A stretch of DNA of 64,000 bases from CAZRKC01 sp964600665. GTDB taxonomy: Bacteria; Bacillota; SLNR01. The stretch is from the NCBI GenBank assembly GCA_964600665.1, contig CAZRKC010000010.1, positions 8,890 through 72,889 on the forward strand. The letters are read 5' to 3'. The notes below the pieces were generated by a model that was given only the letters and a program-made list of their open reading frames with translations, searched no databases and was not told the DNA's origin. Positions 44,306 to 52,611 of this stretch are shown here, one piece after another (the first letter of the stretch is position 1; the number at the start of each line of letters is the position of its first letter). A program made the translations under genes and the position numbers.

Positions 44306-44551
44306 TTAGCGGCGACGACGGATATTGGAAGCACCTTTTGTTATTCGGTATCGTTCAGGTTTTGCTGAGCTTGTTGATGCATCTAGAATAATCTCGTCAA
44401 TTTCAATCACGGAGTAGTCAGGTAATGAATCAAGATCGAGGCATTTGCAACAATTATCGCAAATTTTATTGGGATCTAAATCGCAATATAAACACTCGCC
44501 GCAATTGTCGCATATTTTATTATTGTCAAGCGTGCAATACTTCGGCATCAT
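44306..44551 (-). CDS. Small cysteine-rich protein with duplicated Cys motif
   Basis: 81 residues, function unknown. Two similar segments, KICDNCGECLYCDL and KICDNCCKCLDL, each preceded by LDxNK, carry nine of its cysteines and suggest a zinc or iron-sulfur site. The C-terminal half is an acidic, then basic tail ending RRRR. The start is set at ATG 44551 (or 44548) because only a weak GTGGTG precedes it; longer starts are possible. It lies 24 nt before the SDR gene and is likely co-transcribed. Similar Cys-rich small proteins are found in Clostridia, but I cannot name a role. Confidence 0.7.
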   Translation of the reverse strand: MMPKYCTLDNNKICDNCGECLYCDLDPNKICDNCCKCLDLDSLPDYSVIEIDEIILDASTSSAKPERYRITKGASNIRRRR

Positions 44552-44616
44552 TTTCACCACGCTTCTGAATGACTGAAAATAGTATATCATTCGCATCGTG
44601 ATAAGGCAATAATACT

Positions 44617-44640
44617 ATTAAAAACCGGCCTAAGCCGGTT
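44617..44640 (-). terminator. Intrinsic terminator of yneA
   Basis: AACCGGC/GCCGGTT stem (44623-44640), followed on the minus strand by TTTTAAT. The stop codon of yneA overlaps the stem. Confidence 0.75.
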
Positions 44641-44971
44641 ATATGTCTAAATCTGGGACCATAAGGTACTGTCCAGGTGTAAGTGTGCTGTTGGTGAGTC
44701 CGTTAATTTTCTTAATTTGAAACACGATACGGCGGATGTCAACCTTGTTAGATCCAGGTAAGGATTTCGCAATTCCCCAAAGCGTATCCCCTCTGGACAC
44801 AGTAATTGTCTGATATGATTCACATGTTGAACTGGCCGTAACACCCGTCCTGGTAATTGTAAAACAGAACATAACAATAGCAAAAATAAGAATTGACGAA
44901 AGAAATACTTGATTTGCATGATTACGTCTTTTATTTCTTCCCTGGATTCTTTCGCGATTGCGTATAAACAT
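44639..44971 (-). CDS. yneA: YneA-like LysM cell-division suppressor
   Basis: SOS-induced inhibitor of septation, 110 residues. One membrane helix (about 22-44) with a basic N-terminus, then a LysM domain (about 55-105, ITVSRGDTLWGIAKSL to LTPGQYLMVPDL). GGGAGTGAT precedes ATG 44971. It is divergent from lexA, as in B. subtilis, and its promoter carries an SOS box in the spacer, so it is under LexA control. Confidence 0.88.
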   Translation of the reverse strand: MFIRNRERIQGRNKRRNHANQVFLSSILIFAIVMFCFTITRTGVTASSTCESYQTITVSRGDTLWGIAKSLPGSNKVDIRRIVFQIKKINGLTNSTLTPGQYLMVPDLDI

Positions 44972-44984
44972 TACTATCACTCCC

Positions 44985-44996
44985 AAACATATGTTC
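44985..44996. promoter_or_regulatory. SOS (LexA) box 1, near the yneA start
   Basis: AAACATATGTTC, a close match to the Firmicute SOS box (CGAACATRTGTTC type), between the yneA promoter and start codon. Confidence 0.7.
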
Positions 44997-45006
44997 TTAT
45001 GGCTTT

Positions 45007-45035
45007 AGTATAATACGAACATATGTTCCTGTCAA
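45007..45035 (-). promoter_or_regulatory. yneA promoter containing an SOS box
   Basis: On the minus strand TTGACA (45035-45030), 17-nt spacer and TATACT (45012-45007). The palindrome CGAACATATGTTCC (45016-45029) fills the spacer, so LexA would block polymerase directly. Confidence 0.88.
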
Positions 45036-45055
45036 GGGCATTTATGCAATTTCAT

Positions 45056-45095
45056 CGAACAAATGTTTGCATGCATCTTTTTTTTATGATATACT
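45056..45095 (+). promoter_or_regulatory. lexA promoter with overlapping SOS box 3
   Basis: CGAACAAATGTTTG at 45056-45069 is a third SOS box. TTGCAT (45067-45072), 17-nt spacer and TATACT (45090-45095) form the lexA promoter, so box and -35 overlap, giving autorepression. Confidence 0.82.
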
Positions 45096-45135
45096 TGTGG
45101 CGACGAAAGCTACCTAAGTCTGGAGGCGATGATAG

Positions 45136-45765
45136 ATGACATATAAAGATCTTAACCAGCGCCAAAAGTCCATTCTAGAGTTCATAAAAAGCGAGCTTAA
45201 GGAGAAAGGTTACCCCCCTTCTGTCCGTGAGACTGGTGAAGCAGTTGGTTTAAAATCCAGTTCAACAGTCCATGGACATTTGTGCCGTTTGGAGGAACTG
45301 GGGTATATTCGGCGAGATCCCACTAAACCACGTGCCATAGAAGTATTAGAGAGCAACATCTATAAGACCCCCTACTCTACCCAACACAATCTGATTCAGG
45401 TGCCTTTAATTGGTCGAATTACAGCTGGAACACCGATCCTGGCGGTGGAAAGTATTGAAGAAACATATTCGCTGCCAACTGATTTTATCCGAGGTGAGGA
45501 TGTTTTCATGCTGTCCATTCAGGGTGATAGTATGATTGATGCCGGGATTTTGGATGGAGATTACGTTGTCGTGAACAGACAAAGCACTGCTTCAAACGGG
45601 GAAATTGTCGTAGCGATGATTGATGATGAAGCTACCGTGAAAAAGTTTTATAAAGAGAATGGTCATTTCCGGTTACAGCCAGCGAACTCATTTATGGACC
45701 CCATTATCACAAAAGAAGTTCAGGTTTTGGGGAAAGTTGTCGCATTAATTCGGCAGTTGCATTAG
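45136..45765 (+). CDS. lexA: LexA repressor
   Basis: SOS master repressor and latent protease, 209 residues. Winged HTH at 1-65 (LNQRQKSILEFIKSEL, KSSSTVHGHLCRLEELG). Self-cleavage site Ala97-Gly98 in ITAGTP, catalytic Ser132 in QGDSMIDAG and Lys169 in ATVKKF. CTGGAGGCGATG leads to ATG 45136. Divergent from yneA with three SOS boxes between them. Confidence 0.97.
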   Translation: MTYKDLNQRQKSILEFIKSELKEKGYPPSVRETGEAVGLKSSSTVHGHLCRLEELGYIRRDPTKPRAIEVLESNIYKTPYSTQHNLIQVPLIGRITAGTPILAVESIEETYSLPTDFIRGEDVFMLSIQGDSMIDAGILDGDYVVVNRQSTASNGEIVVAMIDDEATVKKFYKENGHFRLQPANSFMDPIITKEVQVLGKVVALIRQLH

Positions 45766-45827
45766 GAATTTCGGGACCGACGGATTTCATGTGCGTTTGC
45801 GATTTCTGTCTGTGAGCAAAGAAATTT

Positions 45828-45857
45828 AAACGGGGGTGCGCATATGCACCCCCGTTT
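45828..45857. terminator. Inverted repeat/terminator between lexA and DUF456 gene
   Basis: Perfect 12-bp stem AAACGGGGGTGC with its complement, loop 45840-45845. The convergent genes on either side both end here; T-rich sequence follows on the minus strand. Confidence 0.78.
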
Positions 45858-45875
45858 ATCATGTACAATAATATC

Positions 45876-46358
45876 TCATTGAAATAATTGTCTAATGAAC
45901 ATTCCAAACATCGTTAATGCAATGACAATTTTGATTAGCGTACCACTTACAATGCCCAAAAAAGTCCCTATCCCTACCTTCGCTGCTTTGATGGTAGTCT
46001 TTCCTGCTAATATTTCCCCGATTATGGCGCCAGCTAGTGGACCTATGATGATTCCCCAGCCTGGGATCAGAAAGAGTCCAGCGATGCCACCCACAAAAGC
46101 TCCCCAGATCCCTGCCTTTGAAGCTCCGGTTCGTTTTGCGCCCACAATTCCGGAAAGGTAGTCAAAAGCGGTGCCTATCAGGGTTAAGGCTGCCATAATT
46201 AACACGAAATTCAAAGTTACAACTGTGAAATTTGTCTGGTAAGCATAAATCAATATGCCTAACATGATGAGCGGCAACCCGGGAACGGCAGGCAATACCA
46301 CGCCCGCAACACCTGCAATGATGAGCAGCCATGCAAACAATTTTATAATAATGGCCAT
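45876..46358 (-). CDS. DUF456 family membrane protein
   Basis: 160-residue hydrophobic protein, four to five predicted helices, rich in glycine: LPAVPGLPLIMLGILIYAY and the duplicated glycine patterns GAFVGGIAGLFLIPGWGIIIGP. The family is conserved in bacteria without known function. GGAGGG favours ATG 46358 over 46361. Downstream of the PLP gene on the same strand, with a 12-nt gap. Confidence 0.88.
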   Translation of the reverse strand: MAIIIKLFAWLLIIAGVAGVVLPAVPGLPLIMLGILIYAYQTNFTVVTLNFVLIMAALTLIGTAFDYLSGIVGAKRTGASKAGIWGAFVGGIAGLFLIPGWGIIIGPLAGAIIGEILAGKTTIKAAKVGIGTFLGIVSGTLIKIVIALTMFGMFIRQLFQ

Positions 46359-46370
46359 CATATCCCTCCA

Positions 46371-47645
46371 TTACATCATTATCTTTGACGGTTCTGTCGA
46401 GACAAGACCGCGGCTCATCATTTCTTCCATCGCACTTTGAATAGCGAGAAAACTATAATAGCGTGATAGTCCTCCTTGCAGGTATACTGTGTATGGTTCT
46501 CTGAGTGGTCCATCAGCACTTAATTCTATCGATGATCCTTGAATAAATGTTCCTGCTGCCATGATGATCTGATCAGAGTATCCTGGCATATCCCATGGAA
46601 TTGGAAGCACATGTGAATCGATAGGAGATTTTTTTTGTAACCCTTGACAAAATGCAATCAGTTTCTCAGGTGAACCGAGCTTGATTCCTTGAATGATGTC
46701 ATGTCGTTTTTCATTTATTTTCGGCAAAACAGTAAACCCGTACACATCAGCAAGATGACACGCAAATATACTGCTTGCAATTGCTTCAAGAACTGTTTGT
46801 GGTGCCATGAATATACCTTGATAGTAGAGTCGGGGGCTGAGCAATGTAGCACCAACTTCTCTTCCTAACCCCGGTGCTGTGAGTCGTTCTGCAGCGTCTT
46901 CAATCAAGTGATACTTCCCAACAAGGTATCCACCACCAGGGGCAAGGCCTCCTCCTGGATTTTTGATCAAGGATCCGGCAACCAGATCTGCGCCAGCTTC
47001 AGACGGTTCCATCGTCTCCATGAATTCTCCATAACAGTTATCAACCACACAAATAATGTCTGAACTGATGGATTTTACTCTTTGGATAATTTCTCCGATG
47101 GTTTTCATTGACAAAGCATTTGTCCATTGATACCCACGAGACCTTTGGATGAGAACCGCTTTCGTTTTTTCACTCACATGCTGTGATATTTGATCATAAT
47201 CGAAGCCTATGTCTGTACGAATGTTGGTTTCTTGGTATGAAATACCTTGATCAATCAGTGAACCATGATTGTGACTACCGACCCCAATAGCTTTTTTAAG
47301 TGTGTCGTAAGGTGTACCTGTCAAACATACTAATTCATCCCTTGCACATAAAACAGATGATAATGCCAAATAGATTGCATGGGTGCCAGATACAATTTGT
47401 GAGCGAACCAAACCAGCCTCTGTGTTAAAGACTCTTGCAAATAGTTCGTCAAGCTGAATCCTACCGATATCGTTATACCCGTACCCAGTTGATGAAGAAA
47501 AGTGACTGTCGCTTATCTTTAATTCCGTAAAAGCATTAAGAATCTTTGCTGCATTAAAAGCAGTGATCGGTTCGTAATATATCAGTTCCTTGACTGTCTC
47601 ACCACGAACATAATCAAGTATTTTTTTGGGAATCAATTTTATCAC
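46371..47645 (-). CDS. Aluminium-resistance/methionine-gamma-lyase-like PLP protein (YnbB family)
   Basis: PLP-dependent fold-type I protein, 424 residues, annotated in Firmicutes as aluminium resistance or methionine gamma-lyase family, exact reaction uncertain. FSSSTGYGYNDIGR and the PLP-lysine motif GSLIKNPGGGLAPGGGYL are typical. The start is a GTG at 47645 overlapping the hflX stop (GTGA), showing translational coupling. The same hflX-ynbB order occurs in B. subtilis, which supports the assignment. Confidence 0.88.
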   Translation of the reverse strand: MIKLIPKKILDYVRGETVKELIYYEPITAFNAAKILNAFTELKISDSHFSSSTGYGYNDIGRIQLDELFARVFNTEAGLVRSQIVSGTHAIYLALSSVLCARDELVCLTGTPYDTLKKAIGVGSHNHGSLIDQGISYQETNIRTDIGFDYDQISQHVSEKTKAVLIQRSRGYQWTNALSMKTIGEIIQRVKSISSDIICVVDNCYGEFMETMEPSEAGADLVAGSLIKNPGGGLAPGGGYLVGKYHLIEDAAERLTAPGLGREVGATLLSPRLYYQGIFMAPQTVLEAIASSIFACHLADVYGFTVLPKINEKRHDIIQGIKLGSPEKLIAFCQGLQKKSPIDSHVLPIPWDMPGYSDQIIMAAGTFIQGSSIELSADGPLREPYTVYLQGGLSRYYSFLAIQSAMEEMMSRGLVSTEPSKIMM

Positions 47646-48937
47646 CCGATCTCATTTTCTTGAACTACATAGGGTTCTAACATTTTCAGCGACATTTTTT
47701 GAATATAAGCTTTGATAAATGTGCCATTAGTTGTAAAGTCCTCTGTAAGAACTTCACCCTGATTATGGATATGTGCGAGAATATCTCCTTTATCATAGGG
47801 AATTTTCATGAAGAGTAAAACTCTGTTTTGCTGTAAGTAATTCGAAATTGCTTCTAAAAGTGCCGGAATCCCCTCACCTGTTTTTGATGATATCGGATAA
47901 CTATCAGGGATATCCCGTGACCATTTATTGATTGGACTATCTTTTTCTAACCGATCTATCTTATTCAATGCAGTAAATATCTTTTTGTCAGAAATATCAA
48001 GTTCTTGTAATACATACATAACGGCATGGATATGTTCAATAAATTTCGGATGACTAACATCGACAACATGAAGCAAAATATCGGCTTCGATTAATTCTTC
48101 CAATGTTGCCCTGAAAGCAGCTATCAAATGAGGAGGCAAATTGTGAATAAATCCAACAGTATCCGAGAGCAAGGCTTCGAGGTTATGGGGCAGCGTTAAG
48201 TGCCGAGTCGTTGGATCCAATGTTGCGAATAATTTATCTTCGGCGACGACACCTGCCCCTGTGAGATAATTGAGTAGCGTCGATTTACCGGCGTTGGTGT
48301 AACCAACCAAAGACACCGTGTGGATCGGCAAATCTTTGCGGTTACTTCGATGCAGACTACGGTGTTTTTTTATTTCATCGATTTCCTTCGTAATATCATA
48401 AATGCGCGACCGAATATGGCGCCTGTCGGTTTCAAGTTTTGTTTCACCGGGTCCACGCGTCCCTATGCCCCCACCAAGCCGTGATAAGGCAGTCCCCTTC
48501 CCTGTCAGCTGTGGTAATAGATAATTCATCTGCGCTAACTCAACTTGCAACTTCCCTTCTTTTGACTGGGCGCGCTGTGCGAAGATGTCAAGGATGATTT
48601 CGGTGCGATCAACGACCTTGCACGGGATAACTTCTTCAAGATTACGTTTCTGTCGAGGTGACAAGTCATGTGCAATCACGACCAGATCGATTTCGTTGGA
48701 TTGACAATAAGCACTGATTTCTTCTGTTTTGCCTTGCCCAATATATGTCGCAACATCAGGCTTTGGTCTTTTTTGCACAAAGCGGATATCAACTTCACCA
48801 CCTGCGGTTATTACCAATTCTTCTAATTCATCCAGAATATCATCCGGTGTCCAGGCAGCATTTCTTCCTGTATCAAGTGCGACTAGCAATGCTCTTTCTC
48901 TTTTATCGATATCTATATCGTATAAATTTGATTTCAA
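47642..48937 (-). CDS. hflX: GTPase HflX
   Basis: Ribosome-associated GTPase that rescues or splits stalled ribosomes, 431 residues. N-terminal HflX domain (about 1-165, with a TYIGQGKTEE glycine loop and GGGIGTRGPGETKLE), then the G domain: VGYTNAGKSTLL (G1), DTVGFI (G3) and NKID (G4). TTG 48937 is preferred, six nt after AGAGGTG; the ATG 33 nt upstream lacks a ribosome site. It is divergent from the CNNM/CorC gene. Confidence 0.94.
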   Translation of the reverse strand: MKSNLYDIDIDKRERALLVALDTGRNAAWTPDDILDELEELVITAGGEVDIRFVQKRPKPDVATYIGQGKTEEISAYCQSNEIDLVVIAHDLSPRQKRNLEEVIPCKVVDRTEIILDIFAQRAQSKEGKLQVELAQMNYLLPQLTGKGTALSRLGGGIGTRGPGETKLETDRRHIRSRIYDITKEIDEIKKHRSLHRSNRKDLPIHTVSLVGYTNAGKSTLLNYLTGAGVVAEDKLFATLDPTTRHLTLPHNLEALLSDTVGFIHNLPPHLIAAFRATLEELIEADILLHVVDVSHPKFIEHIHAVMYVLQELDISDKKIFTALNKIDRLEKDSPINKWSRDIPDSYPISSKTGEGIPALLEAISNYLQQNRVLLFMKIPYDKGDILAHIHNQGEVLTEDFTTNGTFIKAYIQKMSLKMLEPYVVQENEIG

Positions 48938-49086
48938 ATTAATCACCTCTGTAGCCATTATATCATACACCGATTTGACCGGATATTAAGAATTAAGGGT
49001 GTCTGTTTACATTTTTGGAAGGAAAAGAAAAGGAAATTTGAAATAATGGAGAAATAAATGAATAGAATATGTTGGGGGGTTTTACC

Positions 49087-50400
49087 ATGGCATCGACTTG
49101 GCTTGAACTCTTGATTCTTTTCGTCTTACTCTTGGTTAACGGAGCATTTGCAGCAGCTGAAATTGCTATCGTTTCTTCAAAACGTGTAACGCTTCAACAA
49201 CGATATAATAACGGGGACCGAAGAGCTGCTATGGTACTTGATCTCATGAACCAACCAACTCGACTCTTCTCGACGATTCAAATCGGGATAACCTTTATTG
49301 GAATTGCTGCAGGGGCATTTGGTGGGGCCACTCTGGCTGTATCGGTAAGCAAATATCTTCAGAATTATCCTTTTCTTAAAGAGTATGCAGCAGCACTCGG
49401 ATTTGCGATTGTAGTGATTTTTGTCTCCTTTCTTACCCTGATAATTGGCGAACTTGTTCCCAAGCGACTTGCGTTTAATGCACCCGAACAGATTGCATTA
49501 ATCGCTGCGAGACCATTGGCTATCATTGCTACGGTATCAGGTCCTGTCATCAGTATTTTAAGTGGTGCAACAGAACTGGTTTTGAGGGTTCTTGGGGTCA
49601 AAACTTCCAATCGCAATGAAATTACTGAGGAAGAAATTCGAATTCTTATTAAACAGGGTGCAGAAACTGGCCTCTTTGAAGAGGCTGAACACGATTTGGT
49701 TGAGAGGGTTCTAAAATTAGATGATCGACGAATCACGGCCATTATGACACCGAAAAATAAGATGATATGGTTGAATACTGAAGACTCGATCGAAAATAAT
49801 CAGCGCAAAGTGATGGAGAACAATTTTACCCGATTTCTGGTGTGTAATGGTAATTTAGAACGAATCCTTGGTGTTGCTCATGTAAAAGAGTTACTCCGAA
49901 ATTGTTATGGGGGGAACCCTTTTGATATCGAAACGCACTTGGAACCTGTGATGTTTTTAACTGAAAACCTACGAGTTCTTGAATGCCTGCTTAAATTCAA
50001 AGAGTCTAGAGAGTCGGTGGCTGTAATCATTAATGAGTACGGTAGTGTGCAGGGAATGGTTACGATTACGGACTTTCTCAAAGCGATTATCGGCACTGTA
50101 AGTTCCTTAGATCAAGTTGCTGTGCATGCAACCATCCAGCGAGATGATGGTTCGTGGTTGATCGAGGGATCGGCACCCGTAGATCGCCTCAAGGAAATTA
50201 TGCAAGTTGATTTATTGCCTGGAGAGGATCGAGACAATTTCGCAACTGTTGCAGGATTTGTTATGTACTACCTTGACCGGCTGCCAAGGGAAGGTGAAAC
50301 CTTCTATTGGGATAAGTGGAGAATTGAGATCATTGACATGGATGGCCTTCGTATTGATAAAGTTCTCTTGATACGCCCTGGCGAGATTCAACTAGAATAA
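49087..50400 (+). CDS. CNNM/CorC-family (hemolysin-like) transporter
   Basis: Membrane protein of 437 residues: DUF21/CNNM domain with three to four helices (about 1-190), two CBS domains (about 205-330), and a C-terminal CorC_HlyC domain (about 345-430, DGSWLIEGSAPV). Family members export Mg2+ or other divalent cations; 'hemolysin' is a historical name. GGGGGG precedes ATG 49087. A strong terminator follows the stop by one nt, so it is monocistronic and convergent with hfq. Confidence 0.9.
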   Translation: MASTWLELLILFVLLLVNGAFAAAEIAIVSSKRVTLQQRYNNGDRRAAMVLDLMNQPTRLFSTIQIGITFIGIAAGAFGGATLAVSVSKYLQNYPFLKEYAAALGFAIVVIFVSFLTLIIGELVPKRLAFNAPEQIALIAARPLAIIATVSGPVISILSGATELVLRVLGVKTSNRNEITEEEIRILIKQGAETGLFEEAEHDLVERVLKLDDRRITAIMTPKNKMIWLNTEDSIENNQRKVMENNFTRFLVCNGNLERILGVAHVKELLRNCYGGNPFDIETHLEPVMFLTENLRVLECLLKFKESRESVAVIINEYGSVQGMVTITDFLKAIIGTVSSLDQVAVHATIQRDDGSWLIEGSAPVDRLKEIMQVDLLPGEDRDNFATVAGFVMYYLDRLPREGETFYWDKWRIEIIDMDGLRIDKVLLIRPGEIQLE

Positions 50401-50442
50401 AAACCTTGGAGTGCAAAAAAATCTGCACTCCAAGGTTTTTTA
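50401..50442. terminator. Bidirectional terminator between CNNM gene and hfq
   Basis: Perfect 15-bp stem (50401-50415 with 50424-50438), 8-nt loop, T-run to the right and an A-run upstream that gives T on the minus strand. Confidence 0.9.
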
Positions 50443-50452
50443 TCATCTTATC

Positions 50453-50704
50453 TTATTCGCTTTCTTTGCGAATCGCTTCAGAGAAGTTATGATTGATTGC
50501 TCTGGAGGGGGTTATGGTGGAGATAGCGTGTTTGTAAACGCACTGTTGTTTACCGTCATTTTCCATGATGATCGTGAAGTTATCAAAACCACGCACATAC
50601 CCTTTGAGTTGGAATCCATTCACAAGATATACAGTGACTGGTACATTTTCTTTGCGGATTTGATTCAAAAAGCTATCTTGCAGGTTGATTTGTGGTTTGC
50701 TCAT
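50453..50704 (-). CDS. hfq: RNA chaperone Hfq
   Basis: Sm-like RNA chaperone, 83 residues. Sm1 motif region NLQDSFLNQIRKENVPVTVYLVNG, FQLKGYVRGFD, and Sm2 YKHAISTI are intact. GGAGGG precedes ATG 50704 by six nt; a longer ATG start is in frame but lacks a site. It follows miaA as in many bacteria. Confidence 0.96.
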   Translation of the reverse strand: MSKPQINLQDSFLNQIRKENVPVTVYLVNGFQLKGYVRGFDNFTIIMENDGKQQCVYKHAISTITPSRAINHNFSEAIRKESE

Positions 50705-50808
50705 CCATATCCCTCCAATTCGTGATTCCGGAGCTCTCTCCATCCTTAGTCAACTTCTACACCATAACCTCCATATCCTTTAATTAAACGCAAGATGTAT
50801 TTACTAAT

Positions 50809-51747
50809 TCATTCACCTGATGATACGGAATTTGCTAGCAGGTGTTGTGCTATTTCATCCGAAGAGCTAAATTGGTCACTGCTAATCCAGTGTATGCGAC
50901 TATCTCGCCTGAACCATGTGTACTGACGTTTTGCATAATGTCGGGTTTCTTTTTTGATTTCTGCGACAGCCTGTTCCAAATCAGTTGCTCCGTTTAAGTA
51001 TGCCATCAGCTGTTTGTATCCGAGGCTTTGCAGTGCGTAGTGATCAGAGCGGTATCCCATCGCAATCAGGTCTTCGACTTCATGAAGAAAACCATCTGCC
51101 ATCATTTGATCGACCCGATCTTCAATGCGTTGATATAGACTCTTTCGCTCCATCGTGACCCCATAAATTCGGACTGACAAATGTGCAGGAAGGATTAATT
51201 TGGCTTTCCTTTGTTGTGCTGAGAATGGGATACCTGTTGTATGATGCACTTCAAGAGCGCGAATGATACGTTTCATATCATGGGGATGGATTTTGTCCGA
51301 TGAAACCGGATCAATCATGCAAAGCTGGTCATGGAGCCAAGCGGCCCCTTTCGTTCGGTATGCTTCCTCCATTTGCATGCGAAACTCCCAGTCAGTCTCC
51401 ATCGGACTAAAAATATAACCATCCAGAATCGATTGGACATATAATCCAGTTCCTCCAACTATGATGGGTGTATGCCCTCTTGCGGTGATCGCCAGGATTG
51501 CCTGTATGGCATCTTTTTGGTAATCTGCGACTGTATATACAGTATCGGGATTCACCAGATCAATCATATGATGAGGGACTGCCATTTGTTCCTGTGGAGT
51601 TGGTTTTGCGGTCCCGATATTCATATAACGATAGACTTGAACTGAGTCAGCCGCTATGATCTCACTGGGGACCAATGAAGCCATACTTAAAGCCAAGCTA
51701 CTTTTCCCTGATGCGGTGGGACCAACAATCACCCATAGTTCATTCAT
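50809..51747 (-). CDS. miaA: tRNA dimethylallyltransferase
   Basis: Adds the isopentenyl group to A37 of tRNAs reading UNN codons, 312 residues. P-loop GPTASGKS (9-16), AADSVQVYRYMNIGTAKP and FRRDSRIHW are typical. Start ATG 51747 follows GGGAG by eight nt. MiaB, which methylthiolates the same base, lies further upstream in the same cluster. Confidence 0.96.
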   Translation of the reverse strand: MNELWVIVGPTASGKSSLALSMASLVPSEIIAADSVQVYRYMNIGTAKPTPQEQMAVPHHMIDLVNPDTVYTVADYQKDAIQAILAITARGHTPIIVGGTGLYVQSILDGYIFSPMETDWEFRMQMEEAYRTKGAAWLHDQLCMIDPVSSDKIHPHDMKRIIRALEVHHTTGIPFSAQQRKAKLILPAHLSVRIYGVTMERKSLYQRIEDRVDQMMADGFLHEVEDLIAMGYRSDHYALQSLGYKQLMAYLNGATDLEQAVAEIKKETRHYAKRQYTWFRRDSRIHWISSDQFSSSDEIAQHLLANSVSSGE

Positions 51748-51816
51748 CTTCTCATCTCCCGCCAGCATTAAACTATCGGTAGAATAATTTTTCGCTTTCA
51801 ATATAGTTTATCAATA

Positions 51817-52611
51817 TCATGTTGCAGTTGAAATTTGAATAAACCCATACTGAGTCTTTGCGCCACGGGTTGAAGGAATCATATTAAATCCGAGTCGTTG
51901 AAATTCATCGCTGTTGGTCCGCTCTTTTAGAACCACTCTGCGGCGTGCAACGCGGATCGCATGCTGAATGCTAACCTGAGAAACTGAAGACATATTCGCA
52001 ATCTCTCTGATGGTGTTCAAACCATAAGAAGCTTCCAAGTGCGTCCTGAACATGGGGTCAAAATAAACCACATCGGCGGATTTATCCGGACACAACGATA
52101 GATAATCCAAATGATTTGCACAGTAGACTTGTATTGGCGCAACATCATCACTTAGCCAGTGAGCATTACGTAAATGTGATAAACCATATTGGGTTAAGTG
52201 GCATACTGGCCACGAAGATTCCAACCCAATAATGTGACCCTTTCGGCCCGCAACGTAAGATGCGACTAATGCATCAGCACCAAGGCCTAATGTACAATCA
52301 ATCAGCTGGTCCCCTTTTCTCAATTCCATTGCGACCACCATACGATCTGCATGACCTTGCTGGATAGACATGATCCGCAATTTTGCCATATTGGAATGGT
52401 ATGTCAATGTTTTGCCATCTTTGAAGAAAGCGATTCCTTGACCTGTGATAACAAATATCCCACTGTTAAATTGATTTGATGCAATTGTATCAAGGCTCAA
52501 AGAACGCGGAATATACGTTAACCGGTATAATCGTGCAAATACCTTTGCCTCATGAACGATTTGGGCAGATGCATGATGACTGGTGGTTACCAAATATTGA
52601 CCCGCACTCAT
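51817..52611 (-). CDS. RsmJ-like SAM-dependent methyltransferase
   Basis: Class I methyltransferase, 264 residues, resembling RsmJ (DUF548), which makes m2G in 16S rRNA. Motif I DCTLGLGADAL and the catalytic-type YFDPMFR are visible. An N-terminal region of about 80 residues precedes the Rossmann domain. Start ATG 52611 overlaps the mutL stop (ATGA). A homologue between mutL and miaA is common in Clostridia; rRNA as target is inferred from family only. Confidence 0.83.
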   Translation of the reverse strand: MSAGQYLVTTSHHASAQIVHEAKVFARLYRLTYIPRSLSLDTIASNQFNSGIFVITGQGIAFFKDGKTLTYHSNMAKLRIMSIQQGHADRMVVAMELRKGDQLIDCTLGLGADALVASYVAGRKGHIIGLESSWPVCHLTQYGLSHLRNAHWLSDDVAPIQVYCANHLDYLSLCPDKSADVVYFDPMFRTHLEASYGLNTIREIANMSSVSQVSIQHAIRVARRRVVLKERTNSDEFQRLGFNMIPSTRGAKTQYGFIQISTAT

